Source: Endozoicomonas euniceicola
Lineage (GTDB): Bacteria; Pseudomonadota; Gammaproteobacteria; Pseudomonadales; Endozoicomonadaceae
DNA: 64,000 nt
Reading direction: 5' to 3'
NCBI RefSeq assembly: GCF_025562755.1
Contig: NZ_CP103300.1
Coordinates: forward strand, 3,969,001 to 4,033,000
How positions within the stretch are numbered: position 1 is the stretch's first letter; each line of letters begins with the position of its first letter. Made by a program: the position numbers and the translations under genes. Below the pieces are notes generated by a model. That model was given only the letters and a program-made list of their open reading frames with translations. It ran no database searches and had not been told where the DNA came from. Positions 33,461 through 44,700 of this stretch are shown one piece after another.

Positions 33461-34513
33461 CCGGTCATGGATAGCACCACAGCTACACTCCCATGATCGG
33501 ATTCTCAATGGCATTTTTTCCTGTTTCAAATCGCAGACTGAGCAAGTTTTAGAGGATGCAAACCACTGGTCTATCTTCACCAGATGTTTACCTTCCTGCT
33601 TTGCCTTGTATTCGAGTTTGGTTATCAGTGAATGCCAGCCAGCATCAGCAATAGAACGAGCAAGACGCTTGTTCTTGAGCATGTTTTTAACTTTCAGTGT
33701 CTCCACAATCACCGCTTGGTTTTCGTCGATGAGTTGTTTTGATAGCTTATGCTGAAAATCATTACGGGCAAAGGCTACACGCTCATGCGCCTTTGCCACC
33801 AATAAACGGGCTTTGTGCCTACCTTTTGAGCCTTTCTTGCAGCGAGATAGAGCCTGTTGTTTTCTTTTCAGGTTACGTTGTGCTTTTTTCAGAAAGCGAG
33901 GATTGCCAGTCTTATGGCCGGTACTGGTGATAGCCAGATCAGTAATCCCCATATCAACACCGACAACCTGATTAGCTTCAAGATTATCAATCTGTTTTGG
34001 TTGTTCCTGGGTATCATCAGCCAATATGGAGGCAAAATACTTGCCGGTTAGCGTTCTGCTCAGGGTGATAGACTTCACCTTACCCACTATTTCACGATGC
34101 ACTTTAGCCCTTATGGGCTTGCACTTGGGGATTTTTATCCCGTTATCGCCCACAGAGACAGACGTACAATGGTAGCTACTTTGCTTGCCATGCTTTTTCT
34201 TGAAGCGAGGAAATCTTGCCTGCAATTTGGGATTGAAAAAGTTTTGAAAGGCCGTATCCAGATTGATAGTGGCCTGTTGCAGTGCAATAGAGTCAGCGTT
34301 TTTCAGCCATGAGTACTTTCGGCTTTTCTTGGCTTTTGCCAGCAAGGGCTTCAGGTGTTTTTTGGGAGAAAGGCTCTGCCCACGAACCTTGTAATAATGA
34401 ACCTTAATAGCCAGGGCCTTGTTCCATACGAACCGCACAGCATCAAACTGACGGTCGAGAAATTCCGCCTGCTCCGATGTTGGATAGATTCGTACTTTGG
34501 TGGCTCTCAGCAT
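33341..34513 (-). CDS. tnpB: RNA-guided nuclease TnpB (IS605 OrfB)
   Basis: 390 residues. N-terminal helix-turn-helix/OrfB region (KVRIYPTSEQAEFLDRQFDAVRFVWNKAL), RuvC I Asp in VVGVDMGITDLAI, RuvC II Glu in AVIVETLKVKNML, the zinc ribbon CSVC...CSC, and RuvC III Asp in HDRDINAARNI. All three catalytic acids are present, so the nuclease is predicted active. TnpB cuts DNA guided by a RNA from the element right end and is the ancestor of Cas12. Divergent from tnpA with 65 bp between the starts. Confidence 0.95.
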   Translation of the reverse strand: MLRATKVRIYPTSEQAEFLDRQFDAVRFVWNKALAIKVHYYKVRGQSLSPKKHLKPLLAKAKKSRKYSWLKNADSIALQQATINLDTAFQNFFNPKLQARFPRFKKKHGKQSSYHCTSVSVGDNGIKIPKCKPIRAKVHREIVGKVKSITLSRTLTGKYFASILADDTQEQPKQIDNLEANQVVGVDMGITDLAITSTGHKTGNPRFLKKAQRNLKRKQQALSRCKKGSKGRHKARLLVAKAHERVAFARNDFQHKLSKQLIDENQAVIVETLKVKNMLKNKRLARSIADAGWHSLITKLEYKAKQEGKHLVKIDQWFASSKTCSVCDLKQEKMPLRIRSWECSCGAIHDRDINAARNIKKQGILKLKAEGLSVSADGGLRKSGRLSVAA

Positions 34514-34578
34514 GGAACGTTATTTCAGTGCTCATTAATATAAACTTTATATTACAGGTATTTGAAAGAGGTTTTCAA

Positions 34579-35007
34579 GTGAGCGCACACAATAAAGATT
34601 TGCTTAAAGGGTATCTTCGCAAACGACATAGCGTTACCAAGCTGGTTGTTCATTTGGTGTTCACGACAAAGTACAGACGAAAGCTTTTTGATGGCTATAT
34701 GATCAAGCAGTTACGGGAGTCGTTCGAGAGTGCATGTGAAAAACTGGAATGCCAGTTACTTGAAATGGATGGCGGAAAAGATCACGTACACCTGTTGGTG
34801 GCCTACCCACCAAAACTGGCTATCAGTGTCATGGTAAATAATCTCAAATCAACATCATCAAGACGGTTGCGAATGCTGAATACCCACCTTACTGCTCAGA
34901 GCAAAGCAGGCTTAATGTGGTCAAGGTCTTACTTTGCTTGCAGTGCTGGCGGTGCAACTATCGAGACTCTGAAGGGCTACGTTAATAGCCAGAGTACACC
35001 AGATTGA
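34579..35007 (+). CDS. tnpA: IS200-type Y1 transposase TnpA
   Basis: 142 residues from GTG 34579 (VSAHNKDLLKGYLRKRHSVTKL) with AAAGAGG upstream; an earlier frame to 34477 overlaps the tnpB start and is not needed. The HUH nuclease motif is HVH in GGKDHVHLLVAYPP, and the single catalytic Tyr is in LKGYVNSQ near the C-terminus. It performs single-strand excision and insertion of the element. Length and motifs are normal. Confidence 0.94.
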   Translation: MSAHNKDLLKGYLRKRHSVTKLVVHLVFTTKYRRKLFDGYMIKQLRESFESACEKLECQLLEMDGGKDHVHLLVAYPPKLAISVMVNNLKSTSSRRLRMLNTHLTAQSKAGLMWSRSYFACSAGGATIETLKGYVNSQSTPD

Positions 35008-35087
35008 TGGCGGAAGGCTCTGCGCCTTCCCGTCTTATATCCCCGCCCGCATTGGGCGAGGGTTTAAGACGATTTTGCTAACACTGC

Positions 35088-35113
35088 ACAGGGTCAGAAA
35101 CCTCTGACCCTGT
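35088..35113. terminator. Strong hairpin between the IS element and yqhA
   Basis: Perfect 11-bp inverted repeat ACAGGGTCAGA (35088-35098) / TCTGACCCTGT (35103-35113), loop AACC. It lies 22 bp beyond the yqhA stop codon, so it probably ends the yqhA transcript, although no T-run follows on either strand. Confidence 0.5.
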
Positions 35114-35134
35114 AAGAGAGGAAGCGGTTAGCTG

Positions 35135-35662
35135 TTAAAGATTAGTACTGCTGATAGGGTCGGAAATGCGTTTTTTCTTTTCTGTGTAATAATCCAGCAT
35201 CCCCATAACAAATGCAGAACCGACAAACGTCAGGTGCATCACGACGAACCAGAGCAGCTTGTCGTTGGCGATATTTTCCGCATCCATAAACACCTTGAGC
35301 AAATGAATGGAGGAAATAGCAACAATAGAAGCCGCTACCTTGGCTTTCAAAGAGCCCGTGTCCATTTTGCCAAGCCAGCTGAGACGTTCAGTATCTTCAC
35401 CAATATCCAGCTTGGAAACAAAGTTTTCATAGCCGGAATACATCACCATAACGATCAGACCCGCCACCAGCACCACATCAATCAGGGTGAGCACCTTGAG
35501 GGTGACATCGGTGTCTTTCATATCGATCACGTTAAGCAGCAAATAACCCAGACTCTGATAAAACTCTATCAACAGAACTACCAGTACCAGAGTCATCCCG
35601 AGATAAATCGGAGCCAGAAGCCAACGAGCCGAATACAGCAAACGTTCAATCAGTCTTTCCAT
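35135..35662 (-). CDS. YqhA/UPF0114-family membrane protein
   Basis: 175 residues with four membrane segments. MERLIERLLYSARWLLAPIYLGM is the typical N-terminus, and the charged middle (SKLDIGEDTERLSWLGKMDTGSLKAKVAASIVAISSIHLLK, general pattern) and the final DYYTEKK are characteristic. Function is unknown. ATG at 35662. A single gene. Confidence 0.9.
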   Translation of the reverse strand: MERLIERLLYSARWLLAPIYLGMTLVLVVLLIEFYQSLGYLLLNVIDMKDTDVTLKVLTLIDVVLVAGLIVMVMYSGYENFVSKLDIGEDTERLSWLGKMDTGSLKAKVAASIVAISSIHLLKVFMDAENIANDKLLWFVVMHLTFVGSAFVMGMLDYYTEKKKRISDPISSTNL

Positions 35663-35918
35663 ACGCTCTTGCCATCAATTTTAAAATTTGTTTGAAATGC
35701 ACATTAAAGATTCGAATTGCCCAGATCAAGAAAGGTTCTTTTTTGTTTACCCGCAAGACCTGTATTGGTCACATTTTATAATATTTCATTAACAAAATAC
35801 TTACATACATTCTATTTAGCTATATATAGGCTAGCCGCATTATACAGATTTTGTGGTTTTCACGACCTGTTCGTGACATTTAATCACAGCAAACGGATGT
35901 TGTTGTCCCGGAGTTCTA

Positions 35919-37220
35919 ATGCGTACCGTCCTGCGTCGTAAAGCCTTTTTAATCTCTTCTCTGGCACTGGCTGTTGGTGCCGGTCATGCTGTGGCGGGTG
36001 GTTTTGAGAAAGCCACCATGTGGGATGCAAAGTACAGCGCTCTCGGTGGCGCTGCGGCCTCTTCAGTCAATAACTCCAGCGCCATTTTCTATAACCCGGC
36101 GGGTCTGGCGTTTATTGAATCCAACGATATTGCTATCCACGCTTCTCCAACCGTTGTACAGTCTAACGGCCCGGCGAACGGCTCAGACTACACCAAAGGC
36201 GAAAAACTCTTCATGCCAAACGGCGGCTTCACCGGCGCTTACCGACTCAGCGATGACTTCGTTCTCGGCTATGGTGTTTATGGCGCAGGTGGTGCGGCGG
36301 CGAAGTTCAAAGGTGTCACGACAGGCTCTGAATTCCTCGGTACTGCACTCACTGGAGACTACGGCACAGACATCAAAGTCGTTGAAGCCGGACTGGCACT
36401 GGCTTACAAGATCAACAACAACTGGTCTGTGGGTGGTACTTATCGTCTGACCTATGCCTATGCTGACATCGACATTATGTCCAAAACTGAAATTGATGCT
36501 GGAATTGCGAAACTCCCCATTGGTGTCAAGGTTGGCTACAACAAAATGAGTGGCATTGACAGTTTCGGTATGCGCCTGGGCGCTATGTACCGTTCCGACG
36601 ACAATCGCTTTGGCTGGGGTCTGAACTACCGTTCAGAAGTGGACATGAAAGCCAAGGGCGATTACAGCGGCAACACGGGCGCAGGTAAAATTCCCGGTTA
36701 TGACTACGAAGGAAAAGTGACTGCAAAAACTGCACTGCCAATGCAGATTTCCACCGGTGTCGATTACCTGGTAAGCGACAACTGGCGACTGTTTGGTGAA
36801 GCGACTTACACCAACTACAAGAAAGTCAATAAAATTGAGTTTGACAGCGACAGCAAAGTACTGGTTCCTGTGCTGAACACCAACTGGAAAAACCAGATGA
36901 ACTACCGTTTTGCTGCCGAATACTATGGCCTGGGTGACTGGACCCTGCGCGGCGGTTATGTCTACACCACAGCGGTAGTACCTGAAAAATACGCGGCTCC
37001 GACCTTCTCTACCCCCGGGGCTGCACACACTTATATCCTTGGTGCCGGAACCAGCTTCCTGAACGACACCCTGTTGTTTGACGTGGCGGCGGAATATAAC
37101 CGAGCCAAAAATAAGAACGTAAAAGGTGGTGGCCATTTGGCAGGCAACTCACCTGCGGCTTCCGGTCGTTACGACACCGAGGCTTTTGCTCTGCATGCAA
37201 CGCTGCGTTATAAGTTCTGA
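35919..37220 (+). CDS. FadL/OmpP1/TodX-family outer-membrane transporter
   Basis: 433 residues with a signal peptide (RKAFLISSLALAVGAGHAVAG) cleaved near AVA|GG. After it, the hatch-domain signature NNSSAIFYNPAGLAF matches FadL (NDASTAFSNPAG type), followed by alternating beta strands and a final aromatic C-terminus (LHATLRYKF) typical of outer-membrane barrels. The family takes up long-chain fatty acids or hydrophobic compounds. ATG with GGAG upstream. It is separated from its neighbours by a long AT-rich upstream region (35663-35918, no gene seen) and a strong terminator. Confidence 0.93.
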   Translation: MRTVLRRKAFLISSLALAVGAGHAVAGGFEKATMWDAKYSALGGAAASSVNNSSAIFYNPAGLAFIESNDIAIHASPTVVQSNGPANGSDYTKGEKLFMPNGGFTGAYRLSDDFVLGYGVYGAGGAAAKFKGVTTGSEFLGTALTGDYGTDIKVVEAGLALAYKINNNWSVGGTYRLTYAYADIDIMSKTEIDAGIAKLPIGVKVGYNKMSGIDSFGMRLGAMYRSDDNRFGWGLNYRSEVDMKAKGDYSGNTGAGKIPGYDYEGKVTAKTALPMQISTGVDYLVSDNWRLFGEATYTNYKKVNKIEFDSDSKVLVPVLNTNWKNQMNYRFAAEYYGLGDWTLRGGYVYTTAVVPEKYAAPTFSTPGAAHTYILGAGTSFLNDTLLFDVAAEYNRAKNKNVKGGGHLAGNSPAASGRYDTEAFALHATLRYKF

Positions 37221-37235
37221 TACAAAGTCAGTCAC

Positions 37236-38315
37236 TTAAACAGGGGCGCATGCCCCTGTTTTCATTGGCAGCCATTGCCCTATATCAATCCCCTGAGTCT
37301 CACAAAACTGCTCTGCCACAGGCATAATCAACTCATCTGGCGGCAAATGAACGCCTGCTGAATACGTTTTCTCAAGCAGCAGTTTCCCACACTCGTTATA
37401 CACGGCAAAAATCGGGTCAATAAACTCCATTCTTGTTGGATCATCAAGAATAAAGTTAAAGGTATGTTTGCCATTTAAAACAGCTTCAGCAGGAAAGGCC
37501 TCGCCGAACTCATCCTCTCCCCCCATATTAATCAGTTTTGCAGGGCTTTCGATGAACTCATTAACGGGGTAGTTATTTTCTATAACGCTTTCAATGCCGG
37601 TAGCTGTTACAACAAAGTCTGCTTTTTGAACCTCGGCGGTCACCGCAGGGGCACTCTGCCCATCAATATAGTGTGTACCCTCAGGAAACGTTAAATCCCC
37701 ACGCAGCTCCACTATACGGATATCGGCCTTCTCGTTCAGCAGCGCCCGGCTGATTCCCTGCCCGACCTTGCCATAACCAAACAGCAAAAAGCGTTTACCG
37801 GCCAACTCTGTAAAACCAGACTGTTTTAAAGCCCGAACCAGACTCTCGCCTGTCCCCAGAATGGTTTCAAAGTTTTTAATCAGCGTGGAATCCACATCCA
37901 GACAGGCTTTATTGTGCTGGACTTTGTATTTATCCAGCCCACTCCGGGTTAATTCAACATGACCTGAAATAGCTGAATAACCGGCATATTTACCACAACA
38001 GTCGAAAATCAAATCAAATGTTTTGCCCTCAGGTACAGTCTGGTAACAGGCAACACCAAGGCTTTCCATTAATGACAAAGCGTCTTCATCCGGATCAATA
38101 ATATCCGGCCACGACAGAGTCACCTGAGCGCCACCCGCAAATACAGGAAGCAAGGCAACCAATGTGTTACGTGTCAAAGGTGCTGCGTACAGAACCTCTT
38201 TGCCAGAGAAGGGTTGTACACTGGCAAACTGCTGTAACTGGCTGTGCAGACAAGGATACTCAACGGGTAAAAAGAGCTGGTTCGTCACCTGCAAAATATT
38301 GGTTGTTAAAGGCAT
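37236..38315 (-). CDS. S-adenosylhomocysteine hydrolase-like protein lacking key catalytic residues
   Basis: 359 residues, clearly shorter than true AHCY (about 430-470). The Rossmann motif LLFGYGKVGQGISRAL and the preceding DSTLIKNFETILGTGESLVRALKQSGFTELAGK align with the AHCY DS....KFDN..G..ESL..GI block. In this alignment the catalytic Lys and Asp (human K186, D190) and the adjacent Asn become Ile, Glu and Thr. NAD binding is probably kept, hydrolysis is doubtful. The later NMGG (in AKLINMGGEDEFGEAF) and FNFILDDPTRMEFIDPIFAVYNE resemble the rest of the NAD domain. ATG 38315 is used; a GTG lies two codons upstream. Its 3' end overlaps the shared terminator at 37239-37260. Confidence 0.8.
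   Translation of the reverse strand: MPLTTNILQVTNQLFLPVEYPCLHSQLQQFASVQPFSGKEVLYAAPLTRNTLVALLPVFAGGAQVTLSWPDIIDPDEDALSLMESLGVACYQTVPEGKTFDLIFDCCGKYAGYSAISGHVELTRSGLDKYKVQHNKACLDVDSTLIKNFETILGTGESLVRALKQSGFTELAGKRFLLFGYGKVGQGISRALLNEKADIRIVELRGDLTFPEGTHYIDGQSAPAVTAEVQKADFVVTATGIESVIENNYPVNEFIESPAKLINMGGEDEFGEAFPAEAVLNGKHTFNFILDDPTRMEFIDPIFAVYNECGKLLLEKTYSAGVHLPPDELIMPVAEQFCETQGIDIGQWLPMKTGACAPV
37239..37260. terminator. Bidirectional terminator between the FadL porin and AHCY-like gene
   Basis: Perfect 9-bp stem AACAGGGGC / GCCCCTGTT with loop GCAT, followed by TTT on the plus strand and preceded by AAA. It includes the last codons of the minus-strand gene and lies 18 bp after the porin stop. 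Confidence 0.8.
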
Positions 38316-38466
38316 ATTCACTCATTGCTGCTTTTTTATCGATTAATGGCGTCAAGTGTAGATGCCATTCAAAGAATCTGCCCCAGAAACTGCCGGGTTC
38401 GCTCTGACTGCGGATTATCAAAAAACACGTCTGAGTTCGCAACTGGCAAACAATCATTAGACCAGC

Positions 38467-38552
38467 AGGCTTTTAGCTTCTGGCTGTTGGCTTCTGGCTG
38501 TTGGCTTCTGGCTTTTAGCTGCTCGTACAGCCAACAACCAACAGCCAACAGC
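38467..38552. repeat. Dispersed GGCTTTTGGC-type repeat with hairpin, copy 2
   Basis: Tandem GGCTGTTGGCTTCT units (38482-38510) face the inverted block AGCCAACAACC / AACAGCCAACAGC (38529-38552), so a long imperfect hairpin can form. Same family as 9201-9261. It sits in a 430-bp intergenic region that otherwise holds nothing recognisable. Confidence 0.75.
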
Positions 38553-38749
38553 GATTCCTCGGTACACTTCATACAACCGGTCAAAAAATATACTGGATAC
38601 ATCCCAGTCTCACTGCTACTTTTGCTCAGGTAATTAAAAGAACAATCCGTCAGGTCACTCTATCCAATAATTACATTAAATTGATCATTTAAAGCCCTCA
38701 GGCTTTGTTCCGTTTAAACCTGAGTTAAAACACGGTATTCGACGACTTT

Positions 38750-41700
38750 ATGCCCGTTCGTTGCAGAGGCTTTTTGCTTGTTTTTTTTACAATCCTATTA
38801 CTCATTTGGGAAGCAAGGGGGTCAATAAGCCATGCCTCTGACTCTTCAGGCGGGTCAGAGCCAGGTACATCAGGGTTCAGCTTTTTAAACGTCTACGCAG
38901 GATTTAAAGGCAATAACTTCCATCTGAAACTGGGCAGCCATTATCAGGTATTACGCGGTATTGGCACGCCTGAAAAACTCTACCATTTCTTCAGATATCA
39001 ATGGTGGAGCAATCTGCACTGGTTTCTGATATCAAAACTCCTTCCCCCCTCAGCCATTCCCTACCCTTCTTTCAGCAATGGCCTGCCTTCTATTTCCCGC
39101 GCTTTTGGAGACGCTCCTGACTGCAATCCATATCCGGTCATTATGGATCACCCTTTGTTAAGCCATCGACTCTCAGTACAAACCCGTTGTATCGACAATC
39201 AACCGGTATGGCAGATTACCGCTTCACCTATGACATCAGCCATAGAGCAGGAAACCGTTAATGGGGAATCTTTGTCGGTCTGGCTGTCATTATGGAAGCG
39301 ACTTAATGATACAAATACCAGCACTCTCTTTTTGCGCCCCTGGCGAGAACGGCAGCACAATCATCTTCAGGCTATTGTCTGCCAGGCTGAACCATTCCCG
39401 GATAAGACTTGCCAGAGCATTTTTATTGACGTTCCAATCAATAATGAACAGCCCTGGCTGCTCCCCGAGCTGGCAAAAAAAGAGCCCGTCAGCCCCCGGG
39501 GGCAAACCTGTCTGGACAGCCCCTATCTGACGCTTGTCAATCAGGCGATCCAGTGCCTTTCAAAAAAAGCACATGCCTGCCCTGACAACCGCTGGCTTTA
39601 TCGTCTGTCAGACAATGAATGGTTATATAAAACAGGCATTCCCGAGCCTGAGGTAAAACCCAGTCCGGCACTGATAACCGGACATTACTTTAACCTTTGG
39701 TCACTGGAAAAGGCGTATCCGGAAAACGATACCCGCCCCGTCTGGTCAAGGTCATCCTTATTCATTGCCAACAATGACCAACACCGAAAGTATCACTTCT
39801 GGGGGGCGGGCGATCCGGTATTGATCATGCAGTTCAGCGATGTACCGTATAATGTTCAGGATCGTTATTTCGGCCTGGATAAGCCGGGCATTGGCACCTT
39901 GATGGAAAGCCAGTATCTCAATCTGGCAGCCCTGTTTCTGAACGCTCTTCCCAATACCCCCTTTAATATCTATCAATGGCAGGGCGCACTGTCGGCATTC
40001 CAATCAGCCCCTGTTCCAAAAAGTCTGGGCGACAGAGTACGGGAACAAATACAGCGTGACCCGCAATCGCTTTACGAGTTTGCCAAACAGCGACCAGGGC
40101 TCCGCGACACGATAAAAAGTTATCTGGAAAGAGAGTTTCGGCACCACCCTGTTAATGCCTGTTTTTCAGATCAGGCCCAACCTCCCTCCTCTGCTGACCA
40201 GACAATCGAAAGGCAACAGCTTCCCTATACCCCAAACTCTCAGCAAACAAGCCCTTACTTATCTTCAGCATTACTTCCAGCTGCCATTAATACGGCATCA
40301 GATACCCCTGACAGTTCTAAAGTCCGCTTATCTGAAACATCATCCTCAAGCTCAAGCCAGAAGAAAAAAAACAATGACAACATAAACAGACGGAATAACC
40401 CTCGAAAAAAGCAGGATGATGATGAGGATGATAAAAAACCACCGCCAGTAAACCGCTTATCAACATTACAAACCACTTCCTCAAGGCCTACCTTCTGGGA
40501 TCACCTGTTGCACCTTTACAGGGAATATCATCTGGAACCCGAAACCATTGAGCCAATGTCAGACTTTGTTCAAAACGTACTCGATATTCATTCACTAGAA
40601 GCCTTCAAGGCTCTGTACTCTCAGTGCATGGCCGTTAATCAGAAACAGGACGCAGAGTGCCTCTACCCAGAGCTATGTGGACGCTTTAATCCGGAAAACA
40701 GCTCACATATGAAACTGGTCGCCACTGCACTGAATAGTGATTTACAAGTCATTATTCCTATTGCCTACGGAGCTTATCAATGCCGTGCAAGTAACAATCA
40801 GAAGAGCCTGAAGCCAGAACCTCTGCGCTCTATAACAGCCCCGAATATCATTTTTCTGCATGATGATAAAGCCGTGAAGTTGTCTTATTTCACTTTACGG
40901 AACAGGGATTTTCCGTGGCTACCAGGCTTTCTGAGCAGTGCGCAACTGGAAAAAAAGGAAACAACATGGCTGAAGTCAAACCCAGTAAAAAATACATTCT
41001 GGCAGATTTTTCCAGAATGGCGGCAACACGTTCTGCTTTGCCGGGAAAGCCTTGATTTCGATTCAATAGAATCAGCCAGTGACGCTCTGCAACAGGCACT
41101 CACAGCGCCGTCAGAGTTTATGAAAAGTAAATACTGGGAGTATCTGTTTAAAGTTTACTGCCACCAGGGCCTGACCTGCTATCCATTCGATGCAACGGAA
41201 GGAGCTACCGGAACAGAATTTTATATCAACAAAAACAGCGTTGGGGCAGTCATCTTCTTCTGGAAAGATGCTGCACAAAGATACGCTCCGATACTATTTC
41301 CTGAGTTACGCGCATTAGCTATAAGCCCAAAAATAAAATCACTCACCAATTATTTAACCGACTTCTCAACGGATGCTCTGTTAATTGAAGAGGGACTCTT
41401 TGTTTATGTCATCCCGGCACTACTGGTGCTTGCACCTGTTATACAAAAAACCCATGAAACCGTTAACAGCGTACTGAAAACCAGGAAGGCTCTCGTTTAT
41501 GGAGGAGGATCCCTGCGAAAACATATTTCAAACAGAATGGCGTCCGATGGTTTAAGCAAAATACCGGTTACAAACGATATCGACCTGGCCATTGAGAACT
41601 CAGAGTTGCCTGAAGAATTCTCGACACCTCTGGTAAAGCAGCTACAGAGTGGTTTACCCGGCACTCTGGTCAGGTCTGTCAACCTTGGTCTTAAACCTCT

Positions 41701-44700
41701 GCAAAATCAACAGGGAGCGGTAACCACCGAAAAAATCATTATCTATATAAATCCGGGCAGGGATTTCACCAAAAGGGAAGACTGGCGCATCTTTTCTATG
41801 GACATATCTTCTGCCACTGCCAAAGACCACTTTGATTTCAACCGGGTAGAACCCTATCAGCCAGACTCCGCACTTCTTATACCTACCCTTCCGGCAATGG
41901 TGGAAAGACTGCTGCTGGACTTAAAATTGCTCCAGAGCTATGCAGGGGATGATAAAAACCGCAGGGTAGAAAGTACCCATAAACGATTAAAAATACTCCT
42001 GGCCTGCGACTCAGACCAACAGGTTCAGACAATTATTCGTAATGCCTTATCTCAAGAGGCTTCCACCTTTGGTGAGTTACCGGAGTATCTGCAGCCATTT
42101 ATTAAACCATTGTCTAATGATGACGAGTCTTTGCCTGAGGAGGAAGAACACTTTCCGGTGGCAATGGTTATTCACGAAACAAACAAGGCTGATGACAAAA
42201 CAGAAAGTTTGCCACCCCCTGCCCCGCCTCAGGCGACTCAATCACAAACCAGCCTGGCAGAAATCACTGAAGCCCTTCCTGCCACTGAATCCAGTAAAAG
42301 CGTAAAAAAGAAAAAAGCCACTACCAAAAAATCAACTCCGGCAATCATCGATCTAAAAACCGCCGAGCAGCAGTCCGAAGCCATAACCCGCTGGCTGGAA
42401 AATATGGATAAACACTTTCTGGATGCACTGGCTCAGGAGGCACAGAAACAGCCCTGCGAACCCACTGAAGAAAGCTCTGCATTACCCACTCTTCCGGAAA
42501 AAGTGAAAGAAGTGAACGAATTAGCAGTGCGCCTGCAAACCGGGCTTACAAAAACTGCTGAGATACTGACCGGTTCAGGAGCCCGTGTTGATATAAGCGC
42601 CAGCCACCCGGTGCTCACCATTAATCTGGCAACAGATTTGAATGAAAAGCAACGCGAAGCGTTAAAAAAAGCAGCACTGGATGACCATTTTCCCTACGCA
42701 AAACTAATTCAGGCATTGCTGCTGTTAAACCAGAAACGCTCTGAGAAAGACCCGAAAAATACACTACAAATTTATGAAAATGCCTTCGACCTGCTGCTAC
42801 CTGCCGCTCTCGCTGGTATCCCACTCGCTTACCAGCTGCTACTCGGTTTACAGCTTGACCCTCATCACCCGACAGGCTGGCCACAAATAGAATCCGTTAA
42901 CCGACTGTTACGCAATTGGGCGGCCAGAGAATCAAGCACTACCCAAATAACCATTGAAGGGTTACTTTGTGGTGGATTTCTGGAACAGCTGGTTCAGGAT
43001 AGCGACGCGGCTAACCTTATGCTTATTGAACAGGGACTTAGTAAAGAATCAGACCTTTCCACCAGAGGCAAAGACGTTTATAACATTCTGAAAGCCTTGA
43101 GAGAGCCCGACAGCCAGAAACCGAAAGCTCTGAAAGAAGCCAGGTCAGCGTCACCGGATTTGTTGCAATCCATCGGTTTACTCAGGCTGTTACTGGGAAA
43201 ACATCATGAACCTGCACCAAAACAATTCAATACCGAGCTGTGGCGCTACAGCATTAACTTTCTGGGTCTTGGCACTACTTTAAAGAAAAAAAACCGTCAC
43301 TCCCATCTTCTGCTAGGTGCGCCAAGGGTTATGGCAATGAGTGACCTGACAGCGCTGAATGAAAAGGCAGCTGCCGGAGGTTTGTTCAAAAGCCATCAGA
43401 GGAATGCCATTCTGTTCGAACAAACGGGTTTGTGGGAACGCTATCACAGGTTGTCACAGAGTAAGGACAAAAACAGTATTCAGGACAACTTCGCGTCACT
43501 TTTCAACGAGATAAGCACCAACCCAGTTGAAAAAGTCAGGCCTGGCTTAATCCGGGACTGGACTCTGGCACGATCTTTTCTGCTTTCAAGAGCCCGCTCT
43601 CAGGCTACGACAGCTGCACCAGAACCTGTTAAGCCAGCACCGGAAAAAAACACTCAACAACAAGGTGTAGAAAAGAGCGCCAAAAAAGAAGAAAGCAAAA
43701 GGGAACTCAAACAACAGGCAGAGCAGGACACACAACCCGGCAAAGGAGTGAGCGAGCAGAAAAAGGACTCGAGAAAACTGAAAAAGAAAATAACTGGATT
43801 AGAAAAAAAAGAACTTCAAAAGGGTGTAAAAGCCATAGAGAGAGCCGTACAAAAAGCCATACAAAAAACAAACAGCCCTCCCCTGCCGCTTTCAGCAGAC
43901 GAAGACGAAGACCAACAACTATCAAATCTGATCAATCATCTGGATATCAGTCTGGTACAAGCCATTAAATCCATGCAATCTCCCCCTCTGTCGTATAAAC
44001 AGTTTGAGGGTTTGGCAAAGATTTACTCCGACCGAATGATGGAGTCTGAAAATAAAACAGATACCTTTCAGGCGGGTTATTACTATTTCCTGACAGCATT
44101 GAGCTGGCTGGACGCCAGAATGTCCAGTGACAACAAAACGATCAAACTAACCATCAGTCCGTCTACTCATGCCAATTCCGAAAAAATCATAGAGACCATA
44201 AAGAATGCCAAACACTACAACTTCCCTTATGCATCACCATTGCATTTTCTTTTTACTTACCATCTAACAGGCAATCATGCAGGAATAACCATGGCTGGTT
44301 TCGTGTCTGCTCTGACAGGGGTGTCGCAGGGCATCGAGCTGTTAATGGAAACCCCTTTAGCTAGTGTAAGCTTGGCTGGTCTGGCACTTAAGTGGTTGGT
44401 ACAACTTCCGAATCGTTTTCAACTGAAACTTTCTTTTGATATTGAATCCGGTTCCACCGCAGACGATCGCGAATACGCTGGTATAGATAAGGATACCGCA
44501 GCCTCTCTTCAACTCAGGGAGTTTCTCGAACAGCTACCCACTAAGGGGGCTGTTGGTGCCCTTGACCCTATTATCAAACGGATTAACAAAGGGTTTGTGG
44601 ATTCACCACACCTCGCGGGCAAATCCCCGGAAGATGCTTTTCACTGGTCACTTAAAGCGGAAGGCAACCTGAGAATATTGCTTTACCTTGCCACAGATCG

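Larger units (their letters stand above)
33300..35075. mobile_element. IS200/IS605-family element with divergent tnpA and tnpB
   Basis: tnpA (Y1 transposase, plus strand) and tnpB (minus strand) are divergent, as in IS605. Each outer end has an imperfect palindrome: CCCACCCTATCGGGTGAGG near 33312-33330 on the tnpB side and CCCGCCCGCATTGGGCGAG near 35042-35060 on the tnpA side, consistent with the subterminal hairpins that TnpA recognises. Exact ends cannot be fixed because these elements make no target duplication. Both genes look intact. Confidence 0.8.
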
